This document shows positions 26,601-36,942 of a stretch of 64,000 nt of DNA, one piece after another. A program made the translations under genes and the position numbers. The stretch covers positions 972,001 through 1,036,000 of the forward strand of contig SEMN01000144.1 in assembly GCA_005408345.1 (NCBI GenBank), given 5' to 3'. Numbering within the stretch: position 1 is the first letter of the stretch; each line of letters starts with the position of its first letter. The stretch is from Macquaria australasica (Eukaryota > Chordata > Actinopteri > Centrarchiformes > Percichthyidae). The notes under the pieces were generated by a model. That model saw only the letters and a list, made by a program, of their open reading frames with translations. It was not told the origin of the DNA and searched no databases.

Positions 26601-29600
26601 ATAATGAACACCCTCAGCCAGTGACCGGGCCTCACATTGAACATTACATCATGCCATTTGGAAAGGTAAAGAAGTTTATGTCTGTATGAAGTATCCTGCA
26701 TTGTGATTATTAAACAGTGCTGTTCATGAGTGTTGATTCCCTTTTATCTATACAGGGTTGGTTTGCGGGAAGAAACCTGGCAGTGTCTCAAGTGACCACC
26801 AAGTATGTGCTCTGGGTGGATGATGATTTCATCTTCACTGCAAACACCAAGTTGGAGAGGATGGTGGACATCCTAGAGAACACCACTCTGGATCTGGTGA
26901 GATGCATGCCCAGAGACAGTACTATGTGTGTGGCAGATATCTGCTGCGTTGATGCCTGCTGTATATTATTTTATTTATAGACACTCTTTTATTTATAAAA
27001 GTACACAATAAAAATATTAGGCTCACTCCTCTCTGCTCCCCCCAAACGAGGGTGACGTGCATGCATGTGTCCGCACAACTTTACATATAGATTAGCTCTT
27101 TGTGGAGCAAAGTGAAAGAGGCTCTTACACACAACATCATCATAAAAACACTAGGCAGTGAAATGTCACTTTGCACTGTACATTTTAATTGTGCTAAAGC
27201 GGATGTCCTCATTATTGGTGCTGATAGCATCGCATTTAGAATGCAGAGCTCACATCTCCCCAGTGCTGGTTTTATTTCACTGGCTGCCGGTGAAACACAA
27301 CATAGAAATACAACAACCTTACATTAATAGAGAGAACTGCTTTTTAACTTCCCGAGGTTTACAATCTATAGACATCTGCAGACACTTGATGACTTCTCTG
27401 GTGATGCTCCGCCAGGCCGATGCTGCTGCCATCTTCAGTTTTTGCATGTTACGAGACCTTTTTGCCTTCAGTCTCAGACATTTACATTCAGCAAATGAAA
27501 CACATGCTCAAGAGGATTATGGTCAGGTATCAAGAACGTTTCACTTTTTAGCCTTGTCTGTGTGTTTAGGATCCACTGGGCACTGACTTATGCAGGGGTG
27601 GCATGAAGTTCGTGTGCACGCACACAAACACACACAACGGAATAGCATTAATTTACAAATTCCGTCTCCACTCCTCCTATCTAATTTTTTTAATTTAAAA
27701 GATAAGACAGGCCTACCAATCACAACACTACAGAGTGGCACCGTACAAATGTAATATAAAGTTTCCATACTTTATTCTTTACTGTAAGCCCTCAACAAGA
27801 AATACCTCCAAAAGTAGGCTACATACTAAAGAAAACAATGCACATTCAAAAATACAGTCACAGTATAAAGTACCAAAAAAATTTAAATAAATAAGCCTAT
27901 GTGGGCAAAAGATTGTATTGACAAAATTGTGCAAAACACAAACACAGATCTCTTACATGAAATGTGCTACAGTGAAATGCCACAAAAGCTTGTGGCCCAA
28001 GCCACCACAGGCCACTTCCTGGGCACTCCCTCACTGACAGAAAGTCAGTGATTTCAAATTCATGGGTGAATTTACAAAGAATGGATTGCATTTCACTCTT
28101 TGTGGGTGCTTTGAGAATTACACTGCTTATTTTTGTCTTATTTGTGCAGGTTTAGCGGCTGCAAAAGCAGCGCAATCCTTTTGTGAATTCACCTGGAGTA
28201 TAGAGCCAAAAAATGAAATGTGAGTGAGTCGTGCTTCTTACAGAAACAGGGACGACGCGAAATAAAGTTAATTAAACCTGATAGTAAGAACAGTTTTGAA
28301 TTATTTTCAGGGCATGTCTTTTTATAAGGTGAGCTTCCCTTTTTTGTTTTACAAGAAAATGTATTTTTTAACTGGTGGGGGTGCGGGGCCCTGCGCCACA
28401 TGTGCACTCACTTCCTTCTTTCTGTGTCAGTTTAAGAGTTATTATTGGCCTGTTCCCTTTTGAAACTATGACAAAATCAGAGTGACCCTTTATTCATTAA
28501 GCAGTATGTGTCGGGTATACTGCCATGCACATGCACAGATCTTGGATTCCAGGTTTTAAATTGGGGGGAGCTTGTTGGGTGGGTCCAATTTTTTTACACA
28601 GCAGCACCAAATACATGGGCCTTAATACACATGTGTACAAATTGAAGTAGAGCTATGACACTCAACTTCAGCTATCAGAAATAATCAATATTTATATGAA
28701 ATAACAGAATTTAACTAACATTAAATTCACCTCGGGGCACCACCCTTGAAAAAGGGACAAAGATAACCAATTCATTAATTCAGTTTCAGTCTAAAGGTTG
28801 CTACAGAGTTCTTGACTCGTGTACAGTGTATGATGGCATATCACTGCCAAAATCCGTGCGTGCAAATAAGATCCTTGCGCGCGCAACTCAAATAGCCGCG
28901 CACGCATATTATTTTTGCGAGCGCTTTCACAGCACTCGCGTGCAGAATTATGGCAAGCCAAAGGGATCAAATGTCGTCAGGTCGGCACACGTCCCTGGTA
29001 CATAAAACGGCGTAAAATACGGCGTCCTGACAGTTTTCACGCCGCTTTTTATGGCGTTTTTATTTACAGCGCCGCTTTATACGCTGTTACATTTTAAAAC
29101 GCCGCTTTTTACGGCGCTCTAGTGAGGTACATTAAACCTGTCCAAGACGCGTGTTATTTACGCAGTTTTCTTGTATGATAATGTGCCCTTCCTCCTGTTT
29201 TACATAGCCAGTAAATCCAGAGTTTTTGTAACCAATCTGTGAAGAGTAAAGCTAGACCAAAGCAACGCATGGATGAAAGATGCTTGCCATTGCTAGGCAA
29301 GATTGCTATCTGTGTTGTCTTTATAAATTGTACAGTATTCAGATTAAGAGGATTATGACAGAGAACCCCCTTTTGGACATTCTCCCTGAATTGCATCAAT
29401 CTTATCAACGTGCTACAAACTATTAAAAATGTTTAACAAAAACTCTGGATTTACTGGCTATGTAAAACAGGAGGAAGGGTTCATTACCATTTGATTACAT
29501 TTGATCCTTTTGGCTTGCCATACAGAATACTCCTGCTCGCGCGAGCAATATTGTAGCCTGCGAGGAGAAAACAATGCTTTGAGTGCGCGCGGCTCTCCTG

Positions 29601-32600
29601 CTCGCAAAACTTTCACCTGCTCGCTCGTGAGTGGATTTTCTTTTTGGCAGTAAGTGGGCGGATCCAGTCACCATAGTATCCCTAAATATAATTGGTCACA
29701 GTCCTCGTCACAGTCCATCCATCCATTCATTTTACTAGTTTCATAATGCTACATTTACATTTTACTATGAGAGTAATGGTCCTGAATTATTACACTAACC
29801 TACCGTTATCTGATTAGCTGATTAGCTAGCTAACATTAGCTGTAACGTTAACTAGCTAACGTTAGGGATACAATGGTGACTGGATCCGCCCACTTACTGC
29901 CAAAAAATCCACTCGCGAGCGAGCAGGTGAAAGTTTTCAAAGCATTGTTTTCTCCTCGCAGGCTACAATATAGAAGAAATATTCTGCGCAAAGATCTCAT
30001 TTGCACGTGCGGATTTTGGCAGTGATATGCCGCCATAACATTGACCTTAATACCTATTACACACAAACCACATAGTAAGTTCTTTTTAAATGAAAGGTTT
30101 ATTAAACTACTAACTACACACACAACTATAACTACTAGACATACAAATGAATGAATAAATGCAACCACGAAGGAATCCAATGAATACGGCGATGAACAAT
30201 TAATAAATTCATGAATTAAATTATGAATACAACAACAGACAATTAATGCATGAAAAGAAGACCATTTTATACCAGATGATGCAGTGAATAATCACCTTGA
30301 AAGCTGTGTTGACTTTTGTAAACACAGGACACCACTAAGTGGATAAAACTTAATGTTGACCAGTGAACTCACCTTAATGCATCATTCAGTAGCTGAGAGG
30401 TTATTACGAAGCAGAGTGAAATACTTTAAGATTCTTTATCATGACTATATTGAAGCGAGATCCTATTCTTGATCTAACGCTAAATTACTTTAGGCAATCT
30501 ATAGCATCAACCCCAATATCACAGGAAAAGTAAAGTTTCACCTGGTGCTTCAGATGGCCAGAGGAGAAGTTGCTCTGGAAGGGAGGAGGGAGACATTTCT
30601 CCTGTGGACCCGTTTTGGAGCTTTCAGGCCTCCACGGGTGTGCTCGTTCCCACGTGGCGACTCGGCATGAGACGCCGGTCAGGCATTTTTGGAACAATTT
30701 CAATCCCACGTAGCGATTCGGGATGAATCGGAGGTTTCTCTCTGTCAGCTTTGTAGTCTTCTGTAAAAGGGGTGACGGTATCCGAAACCAACGGCGCGAA
30801 ACTTTACTCCACCCACCCTAGATCTCTTCTATCTTAACTAATTTCTTTGTTACAATTTCTTTCTAAAGAACTAATTTAGGTAATAAAGTTGATCACATGT
30901 CTTATGCTTCCATATTTAATAGTGTGGCCTTCTCTGCTGCAGAACGATACCAAACACCTTATAAAGACAGTCATAGACAGTGTTAAACCAGGTTTAAAGG
31001 GCAATTATACACAACATGTTATTATAACAACACACAAACATATTCACCATATATATGTCTGTATATATATGCATATGTGTACCTGTATGCAGAGCGAATT
31101 AATGAGTGAATCACAGTAAACTCAATATACACCAGCGTTCCTTCTTTGATCACAGAGAGGTCTCTGTCTTTCTCCTAAGAGGAAAAGAAAACAAGCACCT
31201 GTGTGTGTGCGTGGGTGTGTGTCACAATTGGGGAATCTGTTAACAATTCAGTGACACATAAACTTAACCCATGCACATAGATCTCTATGTATATCCACAT
31301 ATATATATCTCCATAGGTATAGCAAATGAAATACATTCACATTTCCTGTTTCATTAGCTATTAAACAAAACCAGACATCCCATCTTTAGCTTTATCTGGA
31401 TTAGTGGATAGGTGTAAACCATTCCTGTTGGTTCAGTTTCCATTTTACCTGCATCAAAATCAGCATGTTAACTTCAGTACCTTTCAGAGGGTAAGTTAAG
31501 TTGATTCAGCATGGTAAAGTCAGTTCCTTTGTTCTTATGTCAAGAGTTCAGAGTGTTGAATCTTCAGCCCATATCCTGGAATGTGGGAGTATTAGGCAAG
31601 TTTATTACAGGCCTGTTGTAAATTGGGCAATTGTCACTCCGCTTTCCCTTAATGTAATCCCTGAGTACTGGTGGGTCATGTTTTATGGCCCGGAGGTCAA
31701 ACTGATAACATGATGTCTTGGGAAACATCATCCTTAAGTCTCAACAGGGACTTGTTTCATGGCAGAGACCATGGCTGCCCCACACTTTAGTGGAGGTGAA
31801 ATCTTTCTCAGTGAAAGATGTAAAAAAAAATATTCATCATCAGGCTCCTTATCCTGCTACGTACACTGTATGTAGCAATGAAGAATGTGTTGAACACACT
31901 TTCACATTCTCAGTGTCAGGCTGCTTTTGTTTTCTTTTTTTCCCATCTGTATTATAAAGTGTTATTGTTATCCAGTGTGGGGCTCCACTTTGTCTGTGCG
32001 TGTCTATCTACACTTTCTTATTCCTTGTGTTTAGAAGTGTATTAGTTGACTCAACTTTTTTGCTATCTTAATGACTTCAGGTTGGTGGTGCAGTGAGAGA
32101 GGTGACAGGTTACACTGCGACATACTGTCACACCATTTCAGTGGAAGAAGGGGGAGAGGAGGGCAACTGTTTACATATCAGACTTGGCTACTACCATGTC
32201 ATCGACGGATTTCCTAACTGTGTGGTAGCTGATGCCGTCATCAACTTCTTCATGGGGAGGACAGACAAGGTGCAGCAGGTGGGCTTTAACCCCCGACTGG
32301 CACGGCAGGGTCATCTGGGTGAGTATCCGTTTGAGTCTATCTGCTTTCAGATATATTAACAAAGCAGTTAATATTAGATATTTTATTTATGTAGTACAGC
32401 TGTGATGACTCTGAGTTCCTTGAGATTGGAAAAATGTAAAAGAAACAAACCAAGAAAGGACTGTTCAAAACAAAATTTTCTTTTGACACTGCAGAGTTCT
32501 TCATCGACGCTCTGGGCTCCCTCCACATTGGCTCCTGTAGTGACGTCATTGTAAGCCACGCATCAAAGATCAAACTGCCATGGACTAAAACAGACTCACA

Positions 32601-32700
32601 AAAGGCCTACGACAAATTCCGCTATAATGGTGGTGATAATAACATTCATAACGAAATCTTCTACTTCAAGAATCGGTTCAAGTGCATGACCAGTCAGTGA
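20673..32700 (+). CDS. b4galnt1: Beta-1,4-N-acetylgalactosaminyltransferase 1 (GM2/GD2 synthase)
   Basis: Golgi type II enzyme transferring GalNAc from UDP-GalNAc to GM3, GD3 and lactosylceramide, which commits glycolipids to complex gangliosides. Coding exons: 20673-20884, 20997-21179, 24103-24209, 24368-24405, 24497-24677, 26267-26359, 26478-26665, 26756-26896, 32081-32318, 32495-32700. All are GT-AG with matching phases, giving 528 residues (human 533). The start ATG sits immediately after an acceptor (CTAG then ATG). A membrane anchor lies at residues 8-24, a family-specific stem follows, and the GT-A catalytic domain begins near residue 272 (YNISALVTIATKTFLRYD). Visible catalytic landmarks are VIADDN (310-314), the GWFAGRNLAVSQVTTKYVLW stretch, the metal-binding DDD at 356-358, GGAVREVTGY, and the C-terminal SCSDVIVSHASKIKLPW and FFKNRFKCMTSQ-type endings (here YFKNRFKCMTSQ). 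Intron 2 (2.9 kb) carries a Tc1 element and intron 8 (5.2 kb) carries foldback repeats. No damage to the frame is seen. Fish may have two copies (a/b); I cannot assign which. Confidence 0.95.
22086..23560 (-). pseudogene. Tc1-like transposase pseudogene, interrupted
   Basis: Remnant of a DDE-family transposase read on the minus strand. Its N-terminal helix-turn-helix region (around 23560-23390) has stop codons. The DDE region reads ...HKKARMKFADDHQDKYIAFW then WSDETK, after which a small deletion shifts the frame. Homology resumes about 800 bp later with the HYVW and GCFAGNGTGALQKIDGI blocks, and ends before the final catalytic residue region with further mutations. It is not expected to make a functional protein. 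Confidence 0.85.
22390..23198. mobile_element. About 0.8-kb insertion inside the Tc1 transposase
   Basis: DNA between the transposase blocks LFGH (near 23200) and HYVW (near 22392) has no counterpart in Tc1 elements. One possible boundary set (22392-23198) begins TG and ends CA, as a solo LTR would; another uses ACAT at both edges (22386-22389 and 23196-23199) as a 4-bp target duplication. No terminal inverted repeats and no coding sequence are recognised. The type of element is unresolved. Confidence 0.45.
24801..24835. repeat. (AGATA)n pentanucleotide microsatellite
   Basis: About seven tandem ATAAG/AGATA units in b4galnt1 intron 5. They abut a sequence starting CCTTTATTGTCCCACAGCGG, which looks like a transposon-derived repeat whose tail seeded the microsatellite. 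Confidence 0.85.
24836..25200. mobile_element. Interspersed repeat of retroposon type
   Basis: Begins CCTTTATTGTCCCACAGCGG then GGAAATTT, directly beside the AGATA microsatellite. This tail plus microsatellite arrangement recurs throughout fish genomes and resembles the end of a LINE- or SINE-derived repeat. The AT-rich remainder has lost recognisable coding sequence. Family and right boundary are uncertain. Confidence 0.45.
25201..26266. other. Remainder of b4galnt1 intron 5
   Basis: No exon or recognised repeat apart from a short TG run near 25840-25853. A slightly GC-rich patch at 25320-25540 has a 72-codon minus-strand frame with no recognised domain. Confidence 0.4.
27200..27500 (+). 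mobile_element. Possible LINE reverse-transcriptase remnant
   Basis: The plus-strand frame around 27236-27320 reads ...ECRAHISPVLVLFHWLPVKHNIEI. This resembles the HI-PVL--LHWLPV--RI motif near the C-terminal end of fish non-LTR retrotransposon polyproteins. It is short, unsupported elsewhere and lies in b4galnt1 intron 8, so it would be a decayed fragment. Confidence 0.35.
28064..28196. mobile_element. Short foldback repeat of about 133 bp
   Basis: The left end GGGTGAATTTACAAAGAATG... recurs inverted at the right end (...AATCCTTTTGTGAATTCACC). The arms are about 25 bp with a few mismatches around a 75-80 bp centre. The size and layout suit a very small MITE inside b4galnt1 intron 8. Confidence 0.5.
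28830..30036. mobile_element. Nested 1.2-kb foldback element in b4galnt1 intron 8
   Basis: Three sets of inverted arms are nested. Outer arms: 28830-28880 against 29987-30036 (GGCATATCACTGCCAAAATCCG). First inner hairpin: 28946-28972 against 29497-29522 (GGCAAGCCAAA), and 29186-29229 against 29436-29480, almost perfectly complementary over 44 bp. Second inner hairpin: about 29541-29660 against 29866-29972 (TAGCCTGCGAGGAGAAAACA; TTTTGGCAGTAAGTGGGCGG-like). There is no coding sequence. It looks like foldback or MITE-type elements inserted into, or duplicated within, one another. Confidence 0.75.
29041..29130. repeat. 30-bp tandem repeat, three units, each with a small hairpin
   Basis: GCCGCTTT starts exactly at 29041, 29071 and 29101. 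Units 1 and 3 fold on themselves (CGCCGCTTTTTATGGCG and CGCCGCTTTTTACGGCG); unit 2 is diverged. Related ACGGCGTAAAATACGGCG precedes them at 29007. The array lies in the left arm of the nested foldback element. Confidence 0.75.
30037..32080. other. Distal part of b4galnt1 intron 8
   Basis: No exon seen. The stretch 30530-30800 is clearly richer in GC and CpG (CCACGTGGCGACTCGG and CCCACGTAGCGATTCGG are two related motifs about 50 bases apart), which suggests a younger insertion, but no protein domain or known repeat is recognised. A short GTGTGTG tract lies at 31199-31222. Confidence 0.4.
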
Positions 32701-33462
32701 AACCTGGGCTCCCACATGTGTGATTGCTGCCTTAATGTGAGGAAAAGATGGAAATTATTATTAATTAAAACTATACTTTGAGCGTTTGAGGCTATGAAGT
32801 CGCCTAACCAATTGTACTCTGGACGTACAAAGAAAAGACTTGCAACAAAGGATTTATCCAACAAATTTTTCAAAATTCTGTTGGGTTTAATACAGTGTAC
32901 AACAGACACCATGAGATACTGCTATATGGGGACACCTCATCTGAAGTCTTTGCTCTTCACAACTTCTGCAATGATGCCGTCACTCCCAGGTTTCCAGCCA
33001 GTCGAGAACACTTCTCCATATTTGTCATTGTGCTGGAAGGCCTGGGCCAGGCGACCCATAAGGAAGTCACTGACAGTCAACATGCCATTGCTGTGAATCA
33101 CAAACCAAGTGAAGACTTCAGAAAATGTTTACTGCCTTAGCATTTGCTGTTAGAGATTATGTGGAGTAGGCTACAATTCTTTGGTATAGACAGAAAAACC
33201 AAAGGATCCTATCCTCTTTTCTCTAGCACACATAAACCTCCATGGACAGTATTTCCACTCCACAATATGCACTCAAAGTATCATGTTTTTGTTTCTTCTT
33301 GGTTTGTTTGTTGTTAAATTCACTATGTTGATTTCTATATATACTGTGACTTTAAAAAGATAAAAAAGAGAGAATCTTATTTGATTTTGTATACAGTAAA
33401 ATGCTGTAGAGGTTCGACCGGGCTTCACTAATCCAGCCTAGTATGATATTATCTAGATCAAT

Positions 33463-33600
33463 GGTTCCAAACCTTTTTTGTCCCAATGTGCACCCACAGC
33501 CTTATCAGATGGGCTTACGTACTGTAACACAAATGTTGGGAATCATTAATGAGACTGTGTGCACAACTTAATTTAAGGCTGTCGAATGTATCTTATCTAA
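33463..33600. mobile_element. Fish interspersed repeat fragment
   Basis: CAATGGTTCCAAACCTTTTTTG followed by a stretch on CACCC and TTATCAGATGGG resembles the start of a common dispersed fish repeat (GGTTCCCAACCTTTTT type). It is short and diverged; the family is not assigned. Confidence 0.35.
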
Positions 33601-34425
33601 ACATGAAATGAAACCCTACCAGCACCTTATAATAAAACAACAAATAATAATAATAAGTCTCAAGTCCCATCACAGTTTATTACACATATCACACACAATG
33701 TGACATATATCCTTAAACTGAATTGACTTTGTTTTTTATTGATTTAATTGAATTCATTTTCTTTTTTTATATACATAGGTTGTGGAAATTAAATTGTGCC
33801 AGCTAAATCTATGTGTGTATCTTTCAAATATGAAAAGGTACTGGTATTTCAGTCATCTGCATCTTCCCATTCTGAAATTGTGAAAACATTGCTGTATTGG
33901 TCCTTCTAAAGAAAGGAGAATCCACATCTGAAAATGATCTCACAGACAGAGTAAACCTGGTATTATCCAGATAGTGTAACTGTGAATAAGCCTCTACATT
34001 TGCAGCTTTGTGATATAAAACTTAACCAAATTCAAACTCTGTTGTCCCCATAAAAACAAACAACAAAACTCATGGATTTATCATAGTTTGTTACTCTGGG
34101 AACATTTATGTTTTTTGAATGTACTGTGACAGATATAAGTGCAGATATAAGTGCATTCATTACATTCAAATACATGCAACACAGCCCCTCATTTCACACC
34201 CTCCTTTTGTCCTGAGTTTAGGAGATTCGCTGATAGAGGGGTGAAAGAGTTTTTATACCTATCCAGGTATCTTTTCCTGTGTTTAATTGGAACCCTGTAG
34301 GGTCTAGTTCGTATTCTGAATACAGTACATGGGAGGGGTCAGAGATAATGTTCCTAGCCTAACGATCTAATATTGTCATACATAATAAATATATCAGTCA
34401 GAGGGAACAAGTGATTTTACCTTTG

Positions 34426-34565
34426 ATACTTTAAGTACATTATGCTGATAATATTTATGTACTTTTGCTTAAGTAGGATTTTGAATGCAGGACTTTTACA
34501 TGTAATGGAGTATTTTTACATTGTTGTTTTGGTACTTGGTATCTTCGTACTTCTTCCTCCACTGC
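34426..34565 (+). mobile_element. hAT-like MITE fragment (3' part)
   Basis: Reads ...TACTTTTGCTTAAGTAGG, TTTTGAATGCAGGACTTTTAC, GTAATGGAGTATTTTTAC, and ends ACTTCTTCCTCCACTGC, the inverted complement of the GCAGTGGTGGAA start seen at 16159. It is the right half of the same family, here without its left half. Confidence 0.6.
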
Positions 34566-34837
34566 GTTACAGCTGTTAAAATGTCCGTCTGATGGTGTGA
34601 TGTGTGCATGTGCTTGATTCCAGCATGGACAAATAAAGAGGTTAATAAACACCTTATGTAAGTTTTTGTTACTATGGTGACAGCTGTCTGTGTCGTGTGA
34701 CCCTTGATCCATGATGACGAACCTGCTGAGAGACTGTCATTACAAGGTTTCGCCACAAGATGGAAACAAAAGATCAGAGAAAAATGCCACACAAGTTGAA
34801 CGATCCTCTGCTTTGTCATGAGGAACCTAACATTATC

Positions 34838-34885
34838 ATTATTATTAGTAGTAGTAGTAGCAGTAGAAGTAGTAATAGTAGTGGT
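34838..34885. repeat. (AGT)n-type trinucleotide repeat
   Basis: Imperfect run of AGT units (TAGTAGTAGTAGTAGCAGTAG and similar) preceded by ATT units. A simple repeat with no coding exon around it. Confidence 0.8.
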
Positions 34886-36942
34886 GGTAGTATAATTTCA
34901 TACTAATTATGCACACTCTTGGTTGGATTATAATGTGTGTATTTTCCAGCACATTTTAACGCCTGCTGTTTTTGCTCTTGCTGAAAATTGCATTAATTAG
35001 AAATAATAGCAACCACTTGATGTTTTATCCTTTTGTAAATATTATTCCACTGTTTTGCTTTGTGTTCCATTTGTTTTTTGTTTGTTTTTTTCATTTGGCT
35101 ATATGTGGGTCAACTAACATAACTGTAAGTAAATGCTGTACACATTACCTGGGAGTACTTTTTCATAGGTAAATCAAAGCTTTGTCATTAAGTCACTGAC
35201 CTTCCTGGAGGAGTTTGCAGGGTTACTCTTTGAATATGTGCCCGTGTGCCTGTGTGAGAGAGAGTGTTAGTAGGTCTGCCGGTAGAATCTGGCTTAGTAA
35301 ACATTTGGCCAGAGCCTTGTGTACCATGTTCTAATTGAAGTGGACTACTTCTTGCCAATTAGCGAAACACTCCTTTAGCTTTAAAGGGAAAAACCCAAAG
35401 GGTACAGCGTCTAGAGGCCTCTTTGAAATATGCACTGGAAAAAATTAATAACTTGGCTATCCAACATCAAGCAAGGAAATAATTAGTTTTTTTCCCCCTT
35501 TTTTGTCCTGGTTTTGAACTCACACTACATATAGTTTTATCAGGTCAAGGTAACAGGATTATGATGAGGTGCAGTGGGAGGAAAACCTTTAACTGTTGGA
35601 CAGCAGAGGGCAGCATGGTGGTAAGGTAAGGCATTACTTTCAGTTAATGTAATGGCATTTACAGCCTCTGGTAAAACACATCTTATAACATCTTATAACA
35701 GAAGGTTTTGTCAGACTTGTTTTATGATGTGCAAACTCTTCCTTCCTGTGGAAAGTGATAGACGCACTGGATCAAAACATTTTATTTAATTAGTAGCAAG
35801 TTTATGTATTTCTAGGTGTTTGCTGATATAATATACATAATATACATGAACTGACACCAGTGTAGCTTGCATGTTGCATGTTGAATAAACCATAATTCTT
35901 CAGGACTGATGACCTGTGGTCTTACTTTCCCGATTTTACTCCTTGCTGTGGCAAAAATCCCTCGTCTTGGTTGTCATTTGAATCCTGTATTTTTCATTTT
36001 TCATCACATCTCAGTGCAGACACACAGGTCTACAGTACCTCACCAAATACAAAGACTGCTCTTCTTCTCTCTTCAAAATCTGACAGAGTGGCATGCTTCA
36101 CATTCCACACTGTGTTTCCTCCTAAAATGTATTTATACGTATTAACAACCAAGGTAACCCAAATATTGATGTAGACACATTTGACCCAGTTTTCTCTGAC
36201 ATTCATTAAATTTGGTTATGATTCACTGAGAAGTTCTGTTTTTTTGGAGACATATTTATTGTCAAAACAGCCACTGGATGGCACAGTTGCAGGCAAATAC
36301 AAAAGTCATTCATAAAATATTTTGTGCAGTCTCTCTGGAGATAAAAGACAGAATATTTTAAGGCAGTATGGGATGGCATTTGCTGTACACAGTTGCATAT
36401 TCAAGCACATATTTCAAAAGATATAAATATACAAAGTATTTTAACAAACTATTCAGTGCACGTTATATTTATCTGTATTGCAAACAACAAACAGAAACTA
36501 AATAAATATTACTGTGGTAATATTCCAGCATATAAGGCAATAAAGAATAGATCAACTGTAAAACAAAAAAATTCATATCTGTCATATACAGTTTTATAGT
36601 CATAAGTCAAAAATTACATGTTTGTTTTTCAGATTGTTTCCACTAAACATATGAGATTGTCTGTTGTGGAGTCATTCTATCTGCTTGATTTAAACCCATG
36701 TGAATTTGCAACTACTTAATAACATCAGATTAAAGTGTGCCAGGAGTCCAATACGTGTGAGAAAACTGGTAACACTGTAACGTAATAATTATTGTAATTC
36801 ATGACATAGTGCTACAACAGGCTACTGCTTCTTTGAAACACTGGTATACAGTACAGTCTGGACCAAACGCTGGAGTGCTGCTATACAGCTGAGAGACATG
36901 TTCTGTGCTTATTAAACAGAAGTCCTAATGCCCTCTGCCATT

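Larger units (their letters stand above)
32701..36942. other. 3' regions between convergent b4galnt1 and slc26a10
   Basis: For b4galnt1 the first strong AATAAA is at 33631-33636 (3' UTR about 930 bases). For slc26a10 a minus-strand AATAAA occurs at 36255-36260 (3' UTR about 690 bases). Between them are repeat fragments and no recognised exon. Open frames are short and unrelated to known proteins. Confidence 0.5.

Noticed and set aside
29820..29870. GCTAGCTAAC/GTTAGCTAG-type palindromes as a regulatory site
   Set aside because: Such strings are abundant in fish repeats and here lie inside the foldback element.
33405..33430. tRNA-like B box (GGTTCGACC)
   Set aside because: No A box at the right distance upstream and no cloverleaf could be drawn; treated as chance.
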